A stretch of 43,701 bases of DNA from JBOGJI01 sp050747865 (GTDB lineage: Bacteria; Acidobacteriota; Thermoanaerobaculia; Multivoradales; JAHEKO01), in NCBI GenBank assembly GCA_050747865.1, contig JBOGJI010000050.1, positions 1-43,701 of the forward strand, written 5' to 3'. The position numbers were made by a program, and so were the translations under genes. Shown here one piece after another: positions 29,922 to 41,473 of this stretch. The notes under the pieces are model-generated. The model had not been told where the DNA came from, did not search any database, and saw only the letters and a program-made list of their open reading frames with translations. Within the stretch, counting starts at the first letter, position 1, and every line of letters begins with the position of its first letter.

Positions 29922-31037
29922 TTGGCCGAGCCGCTGAAGTCCTTTTTCTCGCCGGCTCTGGTCCGGCGGCTGGCCGGGGACGTCGCGCGGGTCCACCCCG
30001 GGTTTGCGAAGCAGGCGTTCACCAGGCGCGCCACTCGAGGGCTGGAGGGGCTGGAGCTCCTCGATCGCGGGCGGCACATCTGCCGGGCGCTCGCCGAGCA
30101 CCTGCCGGCAGGCTACCCGGAGGCGATCTCGATCCTACTTTGCTCGCTCGGCCCGGAGCACGAAACGGACGAGGTGACGGGGGCAGGCATGGCCCCGTTC
30201 TACTACCTCCCCCACGTGATCTTCGTGGCGGAACGCGGGCTGGATGACTTCGATCTCTCGATGCGGGCGCAATATGAGCTCACCAAGCGGTTCAGCGCGG
30301 AGCTCAGCATCCGGGCGTACCTCGAGAGGCACCCCGAGCTCACGATGGCCGTGCTGCACGAGTGGACGGCGGACGGCAATGCCCACGTCCGCCGACTCAC
30401 GTCGGAGGGGACGAGACTGCGATTGCCCTGGGCGCGCCGGGTTCATTGGCTGGAGGAGCACCCCGAGCGCGTCCTCGATCTCCTCGAAGCGCTCAAAGAC
30501 GATCCTTCGACCTACGTGCGGCGCAGCGTGGCCAACAACTTGAACGACCTGGGCAAGGTGCGTCCGGAGCTCTTGATCCGGACCTGCGAGACGTGGCTTC
30601 GCGACGCCTCCGAGGAGCGCCGGGCGCTCGTCGAGCACGCTTTGAGGAGCGCCGTCAAACGCGCCGAGCCGCAGGTCCTGCGCCTGCTCGGGTTCGGAGA
30701 TGCGGCCGCGGTGGCGCTCGAGCGCGTGACGATCGAGCCCAAGCGCGTGGCCATAGGAGGACGTGTCGCCATCGGCTTCTCGCTGCGGAGCTCGTCGTCC
30801 GGGACGCAGGACGTGCTCGTCGACCTCGTCGTCCACTTCGTCAAGGCGAACGGCCGCGCCTCGGCCAAGGTGTTCAAGCTCGGCCGGGTGTCCCTCGGGC
30901 CGAAGGGGCGAGCGGACTTCCGCAAGACGGTCTCACTCGCCGTCCACACCACGCGCAAGCCCAATCCCGGCAAGCACCTGGTCGAAGCCCAGGTGAACGG
31001 CCGAACCCGACCCGTGGGCTCGTTCGAGGTGGTCTAG
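29922..31037 (+). CDS. alkC: AlkC-type DNA alkylation repair glycosylase with C-terminal Ig-like domain
   Basis: A 371-residue HEAT-like repeat protein. AlkC/AlkD glycosylases remove alkylated bases such as 3-methyladenine and 7-methylguanine. The N-terminus AEPLKSFFSPALVRRLAGD and the block VLHEWTADGNAHVRRLTSEG-TRLRLPWA are typical of AlkC. Helical repeats continue through DPSTYVRRSVANNLNDLGKV. Residues ~265-371 are beta-rich (VTIEPKRVAIGGRVAIGFSL), matching the Ig-like domain known in AlkC. TTG at 29922 is the start that gives the family N-terminus and lies 8 nt after glnS, so repair and synthetase genes appear co-transcribed. No adaptive-response regulator is near. Confidence 0.85.
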   Translation: MAEPLKSFFSPALVRRLAGDVARVHPGFAKQAFTRRATRGLEGLELLDRGRHICRALAEHLPAGYPEAISILLCSLGPEHETDEVTGAGMAPFYYLPHVIFVAERGLDDFDLSMRAQYELTKRFSAELSIRAYLERHPELTMAVLHEWTADGNAHVRRLTSEGTRLRLPWARRVHWLEEHPERVLDLLEALKDDPSTYVRRSVANNLNDLGKVRPELLIRTCETWLRDASEERRALVEHALRSAVKRAEPQVLRLLGFGDAAAVALERVTIEPKRVAIGGRVAIGFSLRSSSSGTQDVLVDLVVHFVKANGRASAKVFKLGRVSLGPKGRADFRKTVSLAVHTTRKPNPGKHLVEAQVNGRTRPVGSFEVV

Positions 31038-31050
31038 GCGGCGCCGCGGT

Positions 31051-31080
31051 TTGACCCCCGGGCGCGCTCCTTGTTAGCCT
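31051..31080 (+). promoter_or_regulatory. Candidate promoter for tRNA-Gln
   Basis: TTGACC (31051-31056), 18 bp, TAGCCT (31075-31080). The predicted start is about 5 nt before the mature tRNA. The -35 is good, the -10 weak. Confidence 0.4.
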
Positions 31081-31091
31081 GCTGCCGACCC

Positions 31092-31165
31092 TGGGAGGTC
31101 GTTCAATGGTAGGACATGCGGCTCTGGACCGCAGAATCGGGGTTCGAATCCCTGCCTCCCAGCCA
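31092..31165 (+). tRNA. tRNA-Gln (anticodon CUG), CCA encoded
   Basis: The acceptor TGGGAGG (31092-31098) pairs with CCTCCCA (31155-31161); U1 opposite A72 is the weak pair favoured by GlnRS. Discriminator G and CCA (31163-31165) follow. The anticodon loop CTCTGGA holds CTG. The T-arm contains GGTTCGAATCC. Its 3' end is repeated 170 bp downstream, and its T-arm is copied in inverted orientation between the two. Confidence 0.97.
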
Positions 31166-31336
31166 CGCACCAGTGACCCACTCAAGGCAGAGATTGCAGA
31201 AACGCAGCCAGTCGAAGTGAGGGCAGGGATTCGAACCCCTGCCCGCGAGCGATGAGCGAGCGGGCCATAGATCAATGGCCACTTCGGCCGGCGCCAGCCG
31301 GCCGAAGTGTTGCCCGACTCCCTGCCTCCCAGCCAC
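31149..31336. mobile_element. 170-bp element bounded by a direct repeat of the tRNA-Gln 3' end (att-like scar)
   Basis: TCCCTGCCTCCCAGCCAC occurs at 31149-31166 (tRNA 3' end) and again at 31319-31336, extending to 22 bp with one mismatch. Duplication of a tRNA 3' end is the hallmark of site-specific integration (attL/attR). The enclosed DNA has no gene. It contains an inverted 18-nt copy of the T-arm (31222-31239), an 8-bp hairpin (31221-31228 with 31237-31244), a 6-bp hairpin (31263-31268 with 31275-31280) and a 13-bp hairpin (31280-31309). It is either the scar of a lost island or a non-autonomous mini-element. No integrase is encoded. Confidence 0.6.
31280..31309 (+). terminator. 13-bp stem-loop downstream of tRNA-Gln
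   Basis: CACTTCGGCCGGC (31280-31292) pairs perfectly with 31297-31309 around the loop GCCA. It may end the tRNA-Gln transcript, though only TG follows and no T-tract exists. Its left arm can also pair with CGAAGTG at 31213-31219, giving an alternative fold. Confidence 0.45.
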
Positions 31337-31340
31337 ATCC

Positions 31341-32804
31341 CTAGGCCCTACGCAGGGCGGTTGCCAGGAACAAGACGACGAACGAGGCGGAGAGGGCGAC
31401 CGCGCTCGGCAGCACGCCGGCCGGCAGGATCGGGGGGAGGGTGCTGCGGCTCCACAGCTCGAGGCCCAGGTTGAGCACGAGACCTGTGGTCAGTGAGGCG
31501 ATCGCGGCGCGGGCGTCGACGCGGGGCCAGTTGAGGCCGACGGCCAGGGCCGGGGCGAGGGCGGCGGCGAAGGTGCCGAAGGCGAAGGTGCCGAGCAGGG
31601 CGATCAAGTCACCGTAGCCCCAGGCGACGGCGGCGGCGGCCAGCCCCAGGCCGACGGTGGCGACGCGGCCCCAGGCGAGCTCGCGGGTGAGGGGCGGGCG
31701 GCCGAAGGCGCGCGGCAGGTCGCGCACCAGGGCGGCGGCGCCGATGTTCAGGAACGAGTCGGCGGTCGACATGATCGCGGCGAGCACGGCCGCAAAGGCA
31801 AGCCCGGCCAGGAGATCGGGCGTGAAGTGGAGCAAGAAGGTGGGGGTGGCCAGGTCCGGATCGGTGAGCGGCTGCATCTGCCCGGTCGCCACCAGGGCTG
31901 GCACGGCCAGCCCCAGCCCGATCCAAATGAGCAGGCAGAGGCTTTGCGCGCCCCCCAGCGCCAGCGGCATCCACTTCAACCGCCCCGGGTCCCGCAGCAT
32001 GTAGAACTTGTGCAGCATGTGGGGCTGGCCGAGGGTGCCGACGGCGAAGACGACGAAGAAGCCGAGGGCGGTCGCCGGCTCGATGCCCAATGGATCGAGG
32101 AACCGGGCGCCGAACTCGGGAGAGCCGGCTAGGGCCTCGGTCGCCCGCTCCCAACCGCCGACCCGGCGCCAGGCGGTGGCGAAGACCGCCACGGCGCCGG
32201 CCATCATGAGGCCGCCCTGCAGCACGTCGGTGTAGACCCCGGCGACCATGCCGCCGATTGCCGAGTAGAAGAGCACCACGGCGAGGCCCAGACCCAAGGC
32301 GACGAGCGGCCCGGCGTCGCCGAACAGCCCCGGCGCGTCGATGAGGGCGCTGACGATCAGGCCCAGCGCCAGGAGCTGGGCGCCAAGGTATCCCACCGTG
32401 CCGATGAGCACGGCCCCGGCGGCGAGGCCGGAGGCGAGGCGGCTGTCGTAGCGGCGCAGGAAGGCGTCGGGGATGGTGTAGATCTCCCCGTCGTCGGCGA
32501 GCTCGCGGAGCTGCCGGCCGACCGTCCAGCACAGCAGCGCCGGGGTGAAGCCGACCGAGACGCAGATGAAGAAGGAGCCGGCGCCGAGCCGGTAGGTCAG
32601 CCCTGGCCCCCCCAGGAAGACGAACCCGGAGAACGCCGCGGAGGCGGTGGCGAGCGCCGTCACCAGCAGCCCCAGGCGCTGGCCGGCGATGAAGAAGTCG
32701 CGGCTGTCGCGCGTGCGCCGGGCGGACCAGAGCGCGATCGCCACTACCGCCGCCAGATAGGCGAGCGCGGAGGCCACCAGCAGCGGGCGGTTGAGCAGTG
32801 GCAC
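31341..32804 (-). CDS. Sodium:solute symporter (SSS family)
   Basis: A 487-residue inner-membrane transporter of the SSS/SLC5 family with about 13 hydrophobic helices. Recognisable parts are DFFIAGQRLGLLVTALATAS near the N-terminus, TIPDAFLRRYDSRLASGLAA, LFYSAIGGMVAGVYTDVLQG and the sodium-site helix AAIMSTADSFLNIGAAALVRD. The GTG start at 32804 is 5 nt after the small membrane protein gene, so both are co-expressed. Relatives transport pantothenate, proline, acetate or sugars; the substrate cannot be read from sequence. It lies at the end of a minus-strand run beginning with sucA. Confidence 0.88.
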   Translation of the reverse strand: MPLLNRPLLVASALAYLAAVVAIALWSARRTRDSRDFFIAGQRLGLLVTALATASAAFSGFVFLGGPGLTYRLGAGSFFICVSVGFTPALLCWTVGRQLRELADDGEIYTIPDAFLRRYDSRLASGLAAGAVLIGTVGYLGAQLLALGLIVSALIDAPGLFGDAGPLVALGLGLAVVLFYSAIGGMVAGVYTDVLQGGLMMAGAVAVFATAWRRVGGWERATEALAGSPEFGARFLDPLGIEPATALGFFVVFAVGTLGQPHMLHKFYMLRDPGRLKWMPLALGGAQSLCLLIWIGLGLAVPALVATGQMQPLTDPDLATPTFLLHFTPDLLAGLAFAAVLAAIMSTADSFLNIGAAALVRDLPRAFGRPPLTRELAWGRVATVGLGLAAAAVAWGYGDLIALLGTFAFGTFAAALAPALAVGLNWPRVDARAAIASLTTGLVLNLGLELWSRSTLPPILPAGVLPSAVALSASFVVLFLATALRRA

Positions 32805-32809
32805 GGTCG

Positions 32810-33196
32810 CTAGCGCTCCGGCTCGCGCCCGGGCTCGCCGCCAGCGCGGGATCGTGTCCGCGAGAAGGTGACTGCGTGGCCGATGCCGGTCAGGAGCAGC
32901 GGCAGGAACCAGATCCCGGCGAGCAACAGCAGCAGGCCGATGGCTCCCGCGCGGTCGGCCCGATGGAGCTGGATCAGCGCGCCTAGAGTGCCGAACAGCA
33001 AGAGCGTCAGCGCGGCGAGGAGGAGGCGGACGCTCCCCGCCGACCGCTCCTTCGCCCGCACGCCGAGGGCGATCAACGCCGCCGGCAGCAGCGCCGCGCC
33101 GATCGCGAGCAGCCAGGTTCCCGGTGGCCCCGGGAGGAGACAGCCGGCCAGCACGGCGACAGCCGCGCCGGGAGCAACGACGTCAACTAAACGCAA
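32810..33196 (-). CDS. Small membrane protein of unknown function upstream of the symporter
   Basis: A 128-residue protein with four likely membrane helices (AAVAVLAGCLL, TWLLAIGAALLPAALIALGV, LLLAALTLLLFGTLGALIQL, AIGLLLLLAGIWFLPLLLTG) and a basic, cytoplasmic-type tail. The TTG start at 33196 overlaps the sucA 3' end by 14 bp; a GTG at 33154 is an alternative. Many SSS transporters are preceded by a small membrane protein, so an accessory or assembly role is possible. No named family was recognised. Confidence 0.6.
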   Translation of the reverse strand: MRLVDVVAPGAAVAVLAGCLLPGPPGTWLLAIGAALLPAALIALGVRAKERSAGSVRLLLAALTLLLFGTLGALIQLHRADRAGAIGLLLLLAGIWFLPLLLTGIGHAVTFSRTRSRAGGEPGREPER

Positions 33197-35657
33197 GCTG
33201 CAGCAGCGTCTTCTGCTCGAGCTGGTGGGCCTTGCCCGAGCCGGTGGCCGGGCTCGCCGACTCCGAGCGCTTGACCGTGCGCACGTGGCGGCCGCGGATC
33301 AGGCGCTCGATGCGCGGCAGGACGAAGAACAGGGCCCCCATGTTGGCGGGCTCCTCCTGCACCCAGCGGATGTCGCGGGCGTCGGGGTAGCGGTCCAGCT
33401 CGGCGGAGAGCTCCTCGTCGGGGAAGGGGTAGAGCTGCTCGAGCGAGACGATTGCGGTGCTCTCGGCGCCGCGCTTCTCCCGCTCCGCCCGCAGCTCGTG
33501 GGCGATCTTGCCGCTGCACAGCAGGATCCGCTCGGCATCCTCGACCTCGCCGTCGGGACGCACGTTGAGGAAGCGGTCGCGCTGGAAGCTCTCGATCGGC
33601 GACGCCGCCGCGGCGTGGCGCAGCAGACTCTTGGGCGTCATGACGATGAGCGGCTTGCGCCATTTGCGCAGGGCCTGGCGGCGCAGGAGGTGGAAGTACT
33701 GGCCTGCCGTCGAGGGCTGCGCCACCTGGATGTTCTGCTCGGCGGCGAGCTGCAGGAAGCGCTCCATGCGGGCGCTCGAGTGCTCCGGCCCCTGTCCCTC
33801 AAAGCCATGGGGAAGCAGCAGCACCAGGCCCGACAGCAACCCCCATTTGTCCTCGCTGGCGGTGACGAACTGATCGAGGATGACCTGGGCGCCGTTGACG
33901 AAGTCCCCGAACTGCGCCTCCCACATCACCAGGGCTTCCGGGTAGTCGCGGCTGAAGCCGTACTCGAAGCCGAGGATGCCCGCCTCGGAGAGCGGCGAGT
34001 CATGGATCTCGAAGAACGCCCCGTTCCGGGCGATCCCGGGAAACGGGCTGTGCTCGCTCGCGTCCTCGGTGTCGAACCAGATCGCGTGGCGGTGGGCGAA
34101 GGTGCCGCGGCGGGAGTCCTGTCCCGTGAGACGCACCGGGACGCCCTCCTCGAGCAGCGAGGCGAAGGCCAGGGCCTCCGCCATCCCGTAGTCGACCGCC
34201 CGCTCGCCGCGCCCCATCTCTTTCCGTTGCGCGAGCAGCTTGGCCACCTTGGGATGGATGTGGAACGACTCGGGCCAGGAGGTGAGCGCCTCGGTCAGCC
34301 GCCCGATACGCTCGTCGTCCAGGCCGGTCGCCACCTCGTGTTCCGCCTTCCAGCGATCGCCGACGAAGGGATCCCAGTAGTCGGGGAGCCGGCGCAGCAG
34401 CGGGATCTCCTCGAGCTGCGAGGCTTTCTCCTTGGCCGCGTCCATCTCTTGCCGCACCCTCTCCCCGATCTCGGCGATGGCGGCGCGATCGGCGCCCGCT
34501 CGCTCGGCGTAGCTCTCCCACAACGGCGGGCGCTCGGCGATCCTGGCGTAGAGGACCGGCTGGGTCACCGTCGGATCGTCCACCTCGCTGTGGCCGTGGC
34601 GCCGGTAGGCGATCATGTCGACCACCACGTCGGTGCCGATCTCCTGCCGCCAGGCGACGGCCAGCCGCGCGGCGCGCACCACCGCTTCCGGGTCCTCGCC
34701 ATTGACGTGGAAGATGGGGATGGACAGCCGCCGCGCCAGGTCGGAAGCGAAGCGCCCCGAATGGTAGTGGCGGGGCTCGGTGGTGAAGCCGATCCAGTTG
34801 TTGACGATCACGTGCACGGTGCCGCCGACGGTGTAGCCGGGGATGTCGGCCATGTTCAGCGTCTCGGCGATTACCCCCTGGCCGGCGAAGGCGGCGTCGC
34901 CGTGCATGACGATGAGCAGCAGGCGCGCCGCGCCCCCCTCGCCTATGCGGGTCTGCTTGGCGCGGGCGCGGCCGGCGACCACCGGGTCGATGGCCTCGAG
35001 GTGGGAGGGGTTGGAGGCCAGGTGGATGCCGATCTCCGCGCCCGAGCGGGTGGTGTAGGTGCCGGTCGCCCCGAGGTGATACTTGACGTCGCCGGCGCCC
35101 ATGATGCTGCGCGGATCGACGTCCTCGAAGCCGGCCAGCAGGTGCTCGAGGGGGACGCCGACGATGTGGGCCATGACGTTCAGGCGGCCACGGTGGCTCA
35201 TCGCCAGGATCGCCTTCTCGACGCCGCGCTCGCCGGCCTCCTCCAGGGCCTCAGCGAGCAGCGGCAGCAGCGCCTCGCTCCCCTCGACGGCGAAGCGCTT
35301 GTTGCCGATGTAGCGCGAATGCAGCACGTCCTCGAAGGTGGTGCTGCGGCAGAGCATCTCGGCGATGGCGCGGCGCTCGACCGGCGGCGGATCGGCCTCC
35401 ATGCGCTCGCTCACCCAGGCGCGGCGCGCGGGGTCCGGGATGTACATGAACTCGACGGCGAGCGTCCCGCAATACCACTTGCGCGCCAGCTCGGCGGCCT
35501 TGCCCTCGACGTCCAGCTCGGGGAGCGGCAGCGGCTCGAGGCGGCCCAGCCAGTCGAGGTCGGCCTGCAGGTACCCCCAACGGCGAAAGGCGTCCAGCAC
35601 CTGGCTCTCGGAGGTCGTGGAGGCGACCGGATCCGCAGTTTCGGTGACGGTGGCCAT
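33183..35657 (-). CDS. sucA: 2-oxoglutarate dehydrogenase E1 component, N-terminally short form
   Basis: SucA decarboxylates 2-oxoglutarate with thiamine diphosphate in the TCA cycle. Motifs: RYIGNKRFAVEGSEALLPLL, ILAMSHRGRLNVMAHIVG, MHGDAAFAGQGVIAETLNM with IVNNWIGFTTEP (cofactor region), YRRHGHSEVDDPTVTQP, and LLPHGFEGQGPEHSSARMER. The 824-residue protein begins directly at the region matching about residue 85 of the 933-residue E. coli enzyme. The N-terminal segment that binds the E2 core is therefore missing. ATG at 35657 is the only start consistent with conserved sequence. No sucB or lpd is adjacent, so E2 must be elsewhere. It is divergent from acnA, 46 bp apart. Confidence 0.92.
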   Translation of the reverse strand: MATVTETADPVASTTSESQVLDAFRRWGYLQADLDWLGRLEPLPLPELDVEGKAAELARKWYCGTLAVEFMYIPDPARRAWVSERMEADPPPVERRAIAEMLCRSTTFEDVLHSRYIGNKRFAVEGSEALLPLLAEALEEAGERGVEKAILAMSHRGRLNVMAHIVGVPLEHLLAGFEDVDPRSIMGAGDVKYHLGATGTYTTRSGAEIGIHLASNPSHLEAIDPVVAGRARAKQTRIGEGGAARLLLIVMHGDAAFAGQGVIAETLNMADIPGYTVGGTVHVIVNNWIGFTTEPRHYHSGRFASDLARRLSIPIFHVNGEDPEAVVRAARLAVAWRQEIGTDVVVDMIAYRRHGHSEVDDPTVTQPVLYARIAERPPLWESYAERAGADRAAIAEIGERVRQEMDAAKEKASQLEEIPLLRRLPDYWDPFVGDRWKAEHEVATGLDDERIGRLTEALTSWPESFHIHPKVAKLLAQRKEMGRGERAVDYGMAEALAFASLLEEGVPVRLTGQDSRRGTFAHRHAIWFDTEDASEHSPFPGIARNGAFFEIHDSPLSEAGILGFEYGFSRDYPEALVMWEAQFGDFVNGAQVILDQFVTASEDKWGLLSGLVLLLPHGFEGQGPEHSSARMERFLQLAAEQNIQVAQPSTAGQYFHLLRRQALRKWRKPLIVMTPKSLLRHAAAASPIESFQRDRFLNVRPDGEVEDAERILLCSGKIAHELRAEREKRGAESTAIVSLEQLYPFPDEELSAELDRYPDARDIRWVQEEPANMGALFFVLPRIERLIRGRHVRTVKRSESASPATGSGKAHQLEQKTLLQLAFS

Positions 35658-35703
35658 TGCACGTACAGCATATAGGATAGCCTTTGCCGGAACGGCGGAC
35701 CCG
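35658..35703. promoter_or_regulatory. 46-bp divergent promoter region between sucA and acnA
   Basis: Both TCA-cycle genes must start transcription within or near this short gap. The only AT-rich patch is around 35664-35685 (CATATAGGATAG), which offers -10-like boxes on both strands. No Shine-Dalgarno sequence precedes either ATG. Overlapping promoters and very short or absent 5' leaders are likely. Confidence 0.45.
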
Positions 35704-38510
<2,807 letters not shown>

Positions 38511-38520
<10 letters not shown>

Positions 38521-38624
38521 GGAGAAGACTTTTGGAGATTGGAACTCCGCGGCGACCGGCAACTCCCGAGCCGACCGTCGCAGTGGGGTAAACGCTCGAC
38601 CCCGGACCCGTATTCCCACGGGCC
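38511..38624 (+). promoter_or_regulatory. Multi-hairpin leader upstream of queD
   Basis: Four pairings are visible. CGGGAGTTG (38511-38519) pairs with CAACTCCCG (38560-38568) and encloses GGAG/CTCC (38534-38537 with 38545-38548). GGGGT (38585-38589) pairs with ACCCC (38599-38603). CCCGT (38607-38611) pairs with ACGGG (38618-38622), ending 2 nt before the queD ATG. CGAGC/GCTCG (38567-38571 with 38594-38598) is a competing pair. No Shine-Dalgarno sequence is exposed. It is a candidate cis-regulatory RNA and does not match the preQ1-I consensus by eye. Confidence 0.4.
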
Positions 38625-39005
38625 ATGTACCGAATCTCGAAGGACTTTCAGTTCGCCGCCGCGCACCAGATCCACGGCCACACCGGGGGCTGTGAGCGCA
38701 TGCACGGGCACAACTACCGGGTGCGGGTGGTGCTCGAGGCGGCGGCCCTGAACGAGCTGGGGATGGTGCTCGACTTCGCCGATCTGAAGGCGATCATGTG
38801 CGAGATCCTAGAGCCCTTCGATCACCGGGTGCTGAACGACGTGCCCCCCTTCGACGAATTGAGCACCACCGCCGAGCTGCTCGCCGAGCACGTCTACCTG
38901 GAGGTGCGCGACCGGCTGCCGGAGCCCGACCGCGTGCGGGTGGCGCGGGTGGAGGTGTGGGAGAGCGATACGGCCTGCGCCAGCTTCGACGAGGGGGAGC
39001 GGTGA
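38625..39005 (+). CDS. queD: 6-carboxy-5,6,7,8-tetrahydropterin synthase
   Basis: QueD converts dihydroneopterin triphosphate to carboxytetrahydropterin, the second step of queuosine/7-deazaguanine synthesis. The 126-residue protein has zinc histidines H14 (FAAAHQI), H27 and H29 (MHGHNY), the catalytic Cys in GGCERMHGHN (C23), the DHRVLND segment (D66, H67) and a catalytic Glu in VEVWESDTACA. The ATG at 38625 gives the family start. It overlaps queE by four bases (GTGA). Its product feeds directly into QueE. Confidence 0.95.
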   Translation: MYRISKDFQFAAAHQIHGHTGGCERMHGHNYRVRVVLEAAALNELGMVLDFADLKAIMCEILEPFDHRVLNDVPPFDELSTTAELLAEHVYLEVRDRLPEPDRVRVARVEVWESDTACASFDEGER

Positions 39006-39712
39006 GCGCCGTACCGGCCGCCGGCTCGCGGCCCGCGGCCACGAGCCGCCGGGCGGAGCTGCCTGTCGAGGAGCGGCTCAAGATCCACGAGATCTTCTAC
39101 TCCCTGCAGGGGGAGTCGACCTGGGCCGGCCGCCCCTGCGTGCTGGTGCGGCTGACCGGATGCCAGATGCGCTGCCGCTGGTGCGATACGGAGTACGCCT
39201 TCTACGACGGCGACTGGCGCTCCCTGGCCGAGGTGCTGGCCGAGGTGGCCCGCCATGGCTGCGACCTGGTCGAGGTGACCGGCGGCGAGCCGCTGCTGCA
39301 GCCGGGCTGCCTGCCGCTGATGCGGCGCCTGTGCGACGCCGGATACACCGTGCTGCTCGAGACCGGAGGCGGGCTGGACATCTCGGGCGTAGATCCGCGG
39401 GTGCACCGCATCGTGGACGTCAAGTGTCCGGGCTCCGGCGAGGCGGGGAACAACCGCTGGGAGAACCTGGACATGCTCGGTCCGCGGGACGAAGTGAAGT
39501 TCGTCCTCGCCGACCGCGCCGACTTCGAATGGTCCTGCGACGTGGTGCGACGGTATGGTCTGACCGCGCGCTGTCCGGTCCATTTCTCGCCGGTCTGGGG
39601 GGATCTCGAGCCGGGCGAGCTGGCCGAGTGGATCAAGGAGTGCGGCTTGCCGGTGCGCCTCCAGCTCCAGCTCCACAAGCTCCTCTGGGGCGCCCACACC
39701 CGAGGCGTGTGA
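39002..39712 (+). CDS. queE: 7-carboxy-7-deazaguanine synthase (radical SAM)
   Basis: QueE converts carboxytetrahydropterin to 7-carboxy-7-deazaguanine, a radical SAM ring contraction. It has an IHEIFYSLQGESTWAGRPCV start and the cluster motif CQMRCRWC (C54, C58, C61), a CX3CX2C arrangement. VEVTGGEPLLQPG binds SAM. The GTG start at 39002 overlaps the queD stop, giving a 236-residue protein with a ~20-residue unconserved N-terminal tail. queC and queF are not in the window. The products serve tRNA queuosine or, in some bacteria, DNA deazapurine modification. Confidence 0.94.
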   Translation: MSAVPAAGSRPAATSRRAELPVEERLKIHEIFYSLQGESTWAGRPCVLVRLTGCQMRCRWCDTEYAFYDGDWRSLAEVLAEVARHGCDLVEVTGGEPLLQPGCLPLMRRLCDAGYTVLLETGGGLDISGVDPRVHRIVDVKCPGSGEAGNNRWENLDMLGPRDEVKFVLADRADFEWSCDVVRRYGLTARCPVHFSPVWGDLEPGELAEWIKECGLPVRLQLQLHKLLWGAHTRGV

Positions 39713-39736
39713 TCCGGTTGCGCCTCAGGTGCGCTG

Positions 39737-39766
39737 TTGCGCCCTATCGAACGCGGGCGATACACT
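39737..39766 (+). promoter_or_regulatory. Candidate promoter of gltA, possibly leaderless
   Basis: TTGCGC (39737-39742), 18 bp, TACACT (39761-39766). The -10 ends only 9 nt before the gltA ATG, so transcription would start at or within a few bases of the start codon. No Shine-Dalgarno sequence is present. Confidence 0.4.
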
Positions 39767-39775
39767 CTGCGGCCA

Positions 39776-41050
<1,275 letters not shown>

Positions 41051-41058
41051 CTCCTTAT

Positions 41059-41071
41059 CCACCCGGGGTGG
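41059..41071. terminator. Short hairpin between convergent gltA and membrane protein gene
   Basis: CCACC (41059-41063) pairs with GGTGG (41067-41071) in the 24-bp convergent gap. The stem is short and no T-tract follows; it is only a weak bidirectional terminator candidate. Confidence 0.3.
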
Positions 41072-41074
41072 GGG

Positions 41075-41407
41075 CTACCGCGAGAGCCACCTGTGCAGGC
41101 GCGCGCGAAGCGCTTCCATGCGCTTGCGGGCACGCGGCCAGGGGTGCATGCGGTCGTGCAGGAAACGATGGATGCGCTCGCTGCCCAGGGACGCGATGGC
41201 GAGGCCGAGCACGATGGAGAGGATCCCCTGCAGCCCGGGCAAGATGAGGCCGGGAATTCCCAGCAGAACCAGCAGCCAGCCGACGACGAGCAGCGTCACC
41301 CGCAGGGGCAGGGGCAGTCGGCTGAGCCGCGGAGGCTCGGTGGACTTGGGCTCCTCGAAGGGCTCCTCGCGCGGGGGAGGGCCGACGGGATCGGGGTCGA
41401 CAGGCAT
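41075..41407 (-). CDS. Small membrane protein (PGPGW/DUF454-like)
   Basis: A 110-residue protein: a Pro/Glu-rich N-terminus (about 30 residues), two membrane helices (LRVTLLVVGWLLVLLGIPGL, then LQGILSIVLGLAIASL) and a basic C-terminal tail (MHPWPRARKRMEALRARLHR). The LGIPGLILPGLQG turn resembles the LP-G signature of PGPGW and DUF454 small membrane proteins, of unknown function. No clear Shine-Dalgarno sequence precedes the ATG at 41407; it is the most upstream ATG before unconserved sequence. It is divergent from the fur operon. Confidence 0.6.
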   Translation of the reverse strand: MPVDPDPVGPPPREEPFEEPKSTEPPRLSRLPLPLRVTLLVVGWLLVLLGIPGLILPGLQGILSIVLGLAIASLGSERIHRFLHDRMHPWPRARKRMEALRARLHRWLSR

Positions 41408-41473
41408 CGGTGAAGAGGTCCGTCCTGTCCGCAGTCTAGTCGAAATCGCGCCACCCGCTCGCGGTGGCCAGGT

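Noticed and set aside
31103..31338. Minus-strand frames over tRNA-Gln containing GGRDSNPDSAVQSR-like peptides
   Set aside because: They are antisense translations of the tRNA gene and its repeat, a common spurious protein in databases. Similar antisense frames cover tRNA-Ser at 9908-9993 and 25478-25570.
38531..38624. A degraded tRNA or preQ1-I riboswitch before queD
   Set aside because: No cloverleaf with a T-loop GTTCGAAT could be built, and the preQ1-I aptamer core with its A-rich tail is absent. Only unnamed hairpins are supported.
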